From Paenibacillus cellulositrophicus (GTDB lineage: Bacteria > Bacillota > Bacilli > Paenibacillales > Paenibacillaceae), in assembly GCF_009363095.1 (NCBI RefSeq), contig NZ_CP045295.1, forward strand, positions 4,679,001 to 4,743,000: a stretch of DNA of 64,000 nt, given 5' to 3'. A program made the position numbers and the translations under genes. Shown here in pieces: positions 59,530 to 64,000 of this stretch (positions are counted from its first letter, which is position 1; every line of letters begins with the position of its first letter). The notes under the pieces were generated by a model. The model was not told the DNA's origin, ran no database searches, and was given only the letters and a program-made list of their open reading frames with translations.

Positions 59530-59775
59530 TTGAGCATTAAGGACATCATTGAGGATCGTTTTGTTTGCGTTAAGTGCAAGGGGCGGATCTGCGACATCCG
59601 TGAGGTTTCCATGACGGGAGCCGGCCTCAGCAAGATGTTTGATATCCAGCATATCCATTATTTATTTGTTTCCTGCAAGCATTGCGGGAATGTCGAGGTG
59701 CTTAATCCCGATATTTTGGAAGGGAAAAGGAAAGATCAGCTTGGTACGATTCTGGATATTTTCTTTGGGAGTTAG
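59530..59775 (+). CDS. Small zinc-ribbon protein (81 aa)
   Basis: A TTG start with GGGGAG six bases upstream gives 81 residues. Two CxxC knuckles, VCVKCKGRIC and VSCKHCGNVEV, flank DIREVSMTGAGLSKMFDIQHIHYLF and probably bind one zinc ion. The sequence suits a nucleic-acid-binding zinc-ribbon family common in Paenibacillus. The frame is open far upstream, but that part overlaps the ohr terminator and is not coding-like. Confidence 0.75.
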   Translation: MSIKDIIEDRFVCVKCKGRICDIREVSMTGAGLSKMFDIQHIHYLFVSCKHCGNVEVLNPDILEGKRKDQLGTILDIFFGS

Positions 59776-59955
59776 GCATCCTTTATATTGAAGAGAAACA
59801 AAAGAGATCGGTACTGTAGAGACATATTGGGGCCAAATACATGAATTACATACCCTTCTTTGTTGACATGATATATAAAATTCATTTAATATGTCTAAGT
59901 ACTTGTTACGTACTATTTGTCCGAGGCAAGAAAACTAAATAAACGGGTGATGCAT

Positions 59956-60234
59956 ATGTCTTACAGACCGATCATTACGAACGTCAGAGAAGCCAGCAGC
60001 AATGAAAAAAGCGGATTGTACGAATTCATTATCAACCTGGCTGACGGAACAGAGTGCCGTGCGTTCTATAACCGTTTTCCGGAATGGAAAATGACTAACA
60101 TCAGCCGATTGCAGAAAACTCCTTGTCCTGTATGCCGCAAAGACTTTATTTGCAAGTGCATGGAGAGCTTTACAGGCGAGCTGGAACAGCAAATCGTTGA
60201 GAACCAATGGATTGATAAGGCGCTTGCCCACTAA
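59956..60234 (+). CDS. Conserved protein with Cys cluster (92 aa)
   Basis: ATG 59956 with GGGTG upstream gives 92 residues. An N-terminal beta region (YRPIITNVREASSNEKSGLYEFIINLADG) is followed by TPCPVCRKDFICKCMESF, a four-Cys cluster that may bind zinc. No family is recognised. The ribosome-binding site is weak but composition supports coding. Confidence 0.65.
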   Translation: MSYRPIITNVREASSNEKSGLYEFIINLADGTECRAFYNRFPEWKMTNISRLQKTPCPVCRKDFICKCMESFTGELEQQIVENQWIDKALAH

Positions 60235-60359
60235 TATCATCCAGGAGATACAGGTGCGGGATTATGAATCCCGTGCTTTTTTCTATTTTCGGGGAGTAAT
60301 AAGGTGGCTTGATTTACGAGGCAATAAGGAAGATACTGGAGGTAAGGGAGGGCTCGCCG

Positions 60360-60782
60360 ATGACCATGCAGCAAGGAAGCGCAGGTAAGCCAAATGCCAT
60401 TGTTCTGATTGACGGCGTCTGTCATTTATGCCAGGGGCTGACCAAGTTCATTCTCCAACGGGATCCGGCAGGAATATTCCATTTTGCCTCACTTCAGTCC
60501 GAGATCGGAGAGAAGCTGCTCCGGGAGGGCGGATTGCCAGTCGGAACCCTAAATACCGTCGTTCTGATTGAAAACGGACGCTATTATACGGAATCTGCTG
60601 CGGCTTTGCGGATTGTGCGGCGTTTAAAGCAGCCTTGGCCGCTTCTGTATGCTTTCATCGCTGTGCCTGCGCCGCTCCGGAACGTGATCTATCGCTGGGT
60701 CGCGCGCAACCGGTACCGCTGGTTTGGCAAGGAGGAAGCCTGCCTGCTGCCCACGCCAGAGATTAGGAACCGTTTTCTGTGA
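60360..60782 (+). CDS. DCC-family thiol-disulfide oxidoreductase-like protein
   Basis: GGGAGG eight bases before ATG 60360 gives 140 residues. IDGVCHLCQGLTKFIL is the DxxCxxC signature, and FHFASLQSEIGEKLL, YTESAAALRIVRRL and RNRYRWFG are the other DCC (YuxK) motifs. The family has a thioredoxin-like fold; activity is little studied. It ends before a terminator ahead of the tad operon. Confidence 0.9.
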   Translation: MTMQQGSAGKPNAIVLIDGVCHLCQGLTKFILQRDPAGIFHFASLQSEIGEKLLREGGLPVGTLNTVVLIENGRYYTESAAALRIVRRLKQPWPLLYAFIAVPAPLRNVIYRWVARNRYRWFGKEEACLLPTPEIRNRFL

Positions 60783-60884
60783 AAAATGAACCGTTACCGG
60801 ATCGATTTTTTCATGTCAAAGTGTATTGTGTTTCCGGTCCGGATGTGATAAATTCTAAATTAAGTAAATACTTACCAATAACGG

Positions 60885-60938
60885 AAGCACCGTTTAACAC
60901 CCGCCAGGCGGGTTGTTGGACGGTGCTTTTTTGCTGTC
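60885..60938 (+). terminator. Terminator upstream of tad operon
   Basis: AAGCACCGT / ACGGTGCTT outer stem, ACACCCGCC / GGCGGGTTGT inner stem, then six T. Confidence 0.88.
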
Positions 60939-60962
60939 TGAAACAAGGAGGGATCATTCGTG

Positions 60963-62123
60963 ATGGTACCATACCGAATTACGCTCGCGGTCAAGGAGGC
61001 GCAGTATCTGGAGGGTATCCTGCACTATGTTCACAGCAGCGAGTTTGGGGACAAGATGCACATATCCGGATTCACTAAATTGGACGCTTTTATGAAGTAT
61101 ATGGACGGCGAGGAGCTGCCCGACGCCGTCGTTGGGGAGGCAGCCTTCCTGGAACCCTGGCTTGCCGGGAAGAACGGCGATATACCGAACTGGATTTTGC
61201 TCGGACATGGGGAGGCCGCCTCTATACAAGGACCGGTGCTCCCCAAATATCAGCCCCTTCCAGAGTTGATGGCTTCCATCCTCGGCTTATGCCGGAGGGA
61301 AGGTCAGCGGCGTACGCTACCGGTGGCGGACGGAGAGGCCGTGACGATCGGCTTCGTCTCCGTTGTAGGCGGGAGCGGGAAGACGACGGCCGCCGTTAAT
61401 ATGGCCAAACAGCTGGGGGCGGCCGGCCTGTCGGTATTTTATATGAACCTGGAAACCGTGAACAGCAGCGGAATTTTTCCCAGGCAGGGGGGCGGTGCGG
61501 AGAGTGCCGAGGGGCTGCCCGAGATGCTGTATGAGCTGAAAGCGGCCCACGAGGAGAAGCATGTGCAGACGATGGTATCTCCGGAGCCGTACACCGTCCA
61601 TCATCCAGGAATTCGTGCGGATTGGTTCAAACCCGTCACCAATTTGAAAGAGCTGGTTCAATTGGGTAAGGCCGATACGCGGAAGCTGCTGCAGAGCATC
61701 GCGGCAAGCGGCCGGTACGACGTGGTAATCGCCGACACGGATTCCGGGCCGAACGAACGCCTGGCCGCCGTCCTGGAAGGATGCCGCCACCTGGTCTGGC
61801 TGATGCTGGACGATATCACCAATCTGTACAAAAACGGCCAGTGGTTTGCGTTTATGGAGCGGAGCCAGCCGGAGCTGTTCGCCGAGCTTGCCGGAAAGAG
61901 CCGGTACGTGGTCAATCGGTTCACCGGTCAGCTGGCCAATCCGCTGCCCGCGTGCATTCCGGAGGTGGACGGCGTTCTGCCGTATATCCCTTCCTGGAAA
62001 CAGAACAGCAACGAAGAGCTGCTGCTCAGCTCGCCGATCTACCAGCGGGATATCCTCAAGCTGTGCAAGTCCCTCTTGGGGGACTCATTCGTCAGTGGTT
62101 CAGGGGTGAGGGGATATGGATGA
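60963..62123 (+). CDS. TadZ/CpaE-like ParA-family protein of the Flp/Tad pilus
   Basis: AAGGAGGG precedes the start; ATG 60963 is used, GTG 60960 is in frame. The 386-residue protein has an N-terminal receiver-like region (1-115) and a ParA-type ATPase domain with FVSVVGGSGKTTAAVNMAKQL near residue 135 and DVVIADTDSGPNERLAAVL near residue 260. TadZ proteins mark the site of Tad pilus assembly. It overlaps the next gene by 8 bases. Confidence 0.87.
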   Translation: MVPYRITLAVKEAQYLEGILHYVHSSEFGDKMHISGFTKLDAFMKYMDGEELPDAVVGEAAFLEPWLAGKNGDIPNWILLGHGEAASIQGPVLPKYQPLPELMASILGLCRREGQRRTLPVADGEAVTIGFVSVVGGSGKTTAAVNMAKQLGAAGLSVFYMNLETVNSSGIFPRQGGGAESAEGLPEMLYELKAAHEEKHVQTMVSPEPYTVHHPGIRADWFKPVTNLKELVQLGKADTRKLLQSIAASGRYDVVIADTDSGPNERLAAVLEGCRHLVWLMLDDITNLYKNGQWFAFMERSQPELFAELAGKSRYVVNRFTGQLANPLPACIPEVDGVLPYIPSWKQNSNEELLLSSPIYQRDILKLCKSLLGDSFVSGSGVRGYG

Positions 62124-63342
62124 AGAGCTGTTCCGCGAGCTCCGTCAAGAAATCCGGTCCGGACTGGACGTGACTTCTGCGCTGGGCAACCGGGAGCTGA
62201 TGCAGTATATCGAGCGGACGGTGTTCAGGAGACCTGAGCTTCGCGAGCTGACCGCGCAGGAGAAGCGCAGCCTGATCCGGCGGATCTTCGATTCGTTCCG
62301 CGGGCTCGACATTTTGCAGCCTTTGGTGGACAATCCTGCGATTACCGAAATTATGATCAACAGCCACGAGGATATTTTTATCGAGCAGGACGGCGTGGTG
62401 TCCCGGCTGCCGCTGAAGTTCGAATCGAGGTCGAGGCTTGAAGACATTATCCAGTCGATCGTTGCCGGCGTGAACCGCGTCGTCAACGAGTCTTCGCCGA
62501 TCGTGGACGCCAGGCTGAAGGACGGCTCGCGGGTCAACATCGTCCTGCCGCCGGTTGCGCTGAAGGGGCCGACGATGACGATCCGGAAGTTCCCCGAATC
62601 GCCGATGACGATGCAGGACTTGATCGTCCGGAGAGCGCTGAGTCCGGAGGCGGCTGAGTTTCTGCAGCAGCTGGTGGTGGGGAAATACAACATCTTTATC
62701 AGCGGCGGGACGGGTTCTGGCAAAACGACGTTCCTCAATGCCCTGTCGCAATTCATCCCGCCGGACGAACGGGTGATCACGATTGAGGATTCGGCTGAGC
62801 TTCAGATTGTCACGGTCCCCAATCTGGTCGCTCTGGAGACCCGTAACGCGAACACGGAGGGGAGAGGGGAAATCGCCATCCGGGATCTGATCCGCTCCTC
62901 CCTTCGGATGCGTCCCAATCGGATCGTGGTCGGCGAGGTCCGGGGGAGCGAGGCGCTCGATATGCTGCAGGCGATGAACACCGGCCATGATGGAAGTTTA
63001 TCAACCGGCCATGCGAACAACACGCGCGATATGATCAGCCGGCTGGAGACGATGGTGCTGAGCGGAGCGGATCTGCCTGTGCCTGTCGTCCGCCAGCAGA
63101 TCAGCTCGGCGATCGATATTTTTGTCCATCTGTCCAGGATGCGCGACCGCACGCGGAAGGTCACTGAAATCAGCGAGGTGGCCGGGCTGGAGAACGGCGA
63201 GGTGGTCCTTAATCCGCTGTTCCGTTTTCGGGAGACGGGGGAGAAGGAAGGAAAGGTTGAAGGGGAGCTGGAGCCGACGGGAAACGGATTGATTCATGTA
63301 GCAAAGCTTCAGGCTGCCGGAATCGCCGCCGCAAAGAAGTGA
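62116..63342 (+). CDS. TadA/CpaF-type secretion ATPase
   Basis: The 408-residue protein is a type II/IV secretion ATPase: ITEIMINSHEDIFIEQDG N-terminal domain, Walker A SGGTGSGKTTFLNAL near residue 197, Asp box ERVITIEDSAEL, Walker B RPNRIVVGEVRGSEALDML and His box GHDGSLSTGHANN. It powers assembly of Flp-type pili. It overlaps tadZ by 8 bases and precedes a TadB-type gene after 119 bases. Confidence 0.95.
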   Translation: MDEELFRELRQEIRSGLDVTSALGNRELMQYIERTVFRRPELRELTAQEKRSLIRRIFDSFRGLDILQPLVDNPAITEIMINSHEDIFIEQDGVVSRLPLKFESRSRLEDIIQSIVAGVNRVVNESSPIVDARLKDGSRVNIVLPPVALKGPTMTIRKFPESPMTMQDLIVRRALSPEAAEFLQQLVVGKYNIFISGGTGSGKTTFLNALSQFIPPDERVITIEDSAELQIVTVPNLVALETRNANTEGRGEIAIRDLIRSSLRMRPNRIVVGEVRGSEALDMLQAMNTGHDGSLSTGHANNTRDMISRLETMVLSGADLPVPVVRQQISSAIDIFVHLSRMRDRTRKVTEISEVAGLENGEVVLNPLFRFRETGEKEGKVEGELEPTGNGLIHVAKLQAAGIAAAKK

Positions 63343-63461
63343 AGCGGACATTTTAATTCAAATATGAAGAGATTGGGGTCGCAGGCTGCTTGATTCAGCA
63401 TCAAATTTAAAGGCCTTAATAAACCAGTTGGGTACTGTCACTAAGGAGGGGAGGTGAAGCG

Positions 63462-64000
63462 ATGTTACGTCACCAGGGAGGTGAAGCGAAGTTACACGAA
63501 CAGCAGGGAACAGGGAGCAGCGGTAACCGGCGGGAGGCCGTTCCTCCCAAGAAGCCAGGTAGGGCGCTCGGGAGGCAAGGCATGGACGGATCTCCCCCAC
63601 CAGAGGGTATAGGGCAGAAGCTTCCGGATTACCAGACTTATGAGCTGAACGGGCTCCAGCGTACGGCATGCATTGCTATTGGGGGCTTGTTATGCTTCGG
63701 AATTGGCTATTTGTTCTATCATCAATGGCTCGTAGCTATAATCATGGCATCCGGCGGATGGATCGTTCCGCGGTTTTGGAGGGCTCATCTTCTGGAGCGC
63801 CGGAGGACCGCGATGAATCTTCATTTTAAGCAGGCACTGTATTCGCTGTCTTCCTCCCTGTCTGCGGGCAAATCGGTGGAGAACGGTTTTAGGGAGGCTA
63901 TTCAGGACCTGCGGATGCTCGACCCGGATGCGGAAAATGACCTGATTACCGAGCTGGGCATTATCTGCGCGCGGATGGAGTATGGCGAACCGGTCGAGGA
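63462..64000 (+). CDS. TadB-type pilus assembly membrane protein, 5' part
   Basis: AAGGAGGGGAGG precedes ATG 63462 and the frame is open to the window end (about 179 residues). Residues 1-65 are a polar, low-complexity stretch rich in Gly, Arg and Pro. Then come two membrane helices (TACIAIGGLLCFGIGYLFY and LVAIIMASGGWIVPRF) and the start of a T2SS-F domain (NLHFKQALYSLSSSLSAGKSVENGFREAIQDLR). TadB and TadC are the inner-membrane platform of the Tad machine. A 27-bp tandem repeat spans the ribosome-binding site and first codons. Confidence 0.85.
   Translation, partial: MLRHQGGEAKLHEQQGTGSSGNRREAVPPKKPGRALGRQGMDGSPPPEGIGQKLPDYQTYELNGLQRTACIAIGGLLCFGIGYLFYHQWLVAIIMASGGWIVPRFWRAHLLERRRTAMNLHFKQALYSLSSSLSAGKSVENGFREAIQDLRMLDPDAENDLITELGIICARMEYGEPVE

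Overview
The window is a stretch of a low-GC Gram-positive, endospore-forming chromosome, most like Paenibacillus. Supporting signs are strong AGGAGG ribosome-binding sites, frequent TTG/GTG starts, a Tyr T-box leader, ydaO-type leaders, spore genes (cmpA, tlp, collagen-like/DUF4183 proteins, a YheC/D-type ATP-grasp protein) and a block syntenic with Bacillus: ydcC-alr-ndoAI-ndoA, then tex-cmpA-sprT-tRNA. All calls come from reading the sequence and from recalled family knowledge; no database search was run.

Layout. 1-3.9 kb: 3' end of groEL, then overlapping ppx-ppk polyphosphate genes. 4-9.6 kb: collagen-like and DUF4183 surface proteins, an SRAP protein, several very small membrane proteins, and an SDR gene divergent from an AraC regulator whose stop codon is followed in frame by a 9-bp tandem repeat. 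9.8-13.4 kb: a sulfane-sulfur operon (TusA-rhodanese, DsrE-like, rhodanese-persulfide dioxygenase, TauE exporter) followed by its probable CstR-type repressor, with two matching operator palindromes. 13.4-15.2 kb: promoter, T-box and tyrS. 15.3-21.4 kb: DUF3231 protein, remnant of a DUF4965-type gene, esterase, ATP-grasp/NlpC-P60 fusion, VOC protein, UbiA prenyltransferase. 21.5-25.4 kb: opuA glycine-betaine transporter divergent from gbsR. 25.5-39.3 kb: aminotransferase, the ydcC-alr-ndoAI-ndoA block, GH36 alpha-galactosidase, tex, CGNR and DinB proteins, cmpA, sprT.

39.3-40.7 kb holds five tRNA genes (Asn, Ser, Glu, Lys, Leu) and tlp. Downstream of tRNA-Ser and tRNA-Glu lie duplicated tRNA 3' fragments whose T-loop is interrupted by a related 53-54 nt insert; this is the most unusual structure in the window. 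40.8-50.2 kb: ThuA-SDR-SDR operon, SLH-like amidase, AraC gene, marR-MFS operon with a perfect operator palindrome, PAS and XRE proteins, and an orphan UreF-like gene. 50.4-57.2 kb: a second tRNA-Leu, gpx, then two tandem c-di-AMP (ydaO) riboswitches, each with its own terminator, ahead of a Rossmann-like small protein, a 35-residue membrane peptide and kdpFABC. 57.2-64 kb: mntH, ohr, small zinc-ribbon and DCC proteins, and the start of a Flp/Tad pilus operon running off the end.

Several parts fit one theme of potassium and osmolyte control by c-di-AMP: the kdp riboswitches, and the opuA ATPase with CBS domains of the kind that bind c-di-AMP in related transporters. The second theme is reactive sulfur and peroxide handling (cst operon, gpx, ohr).
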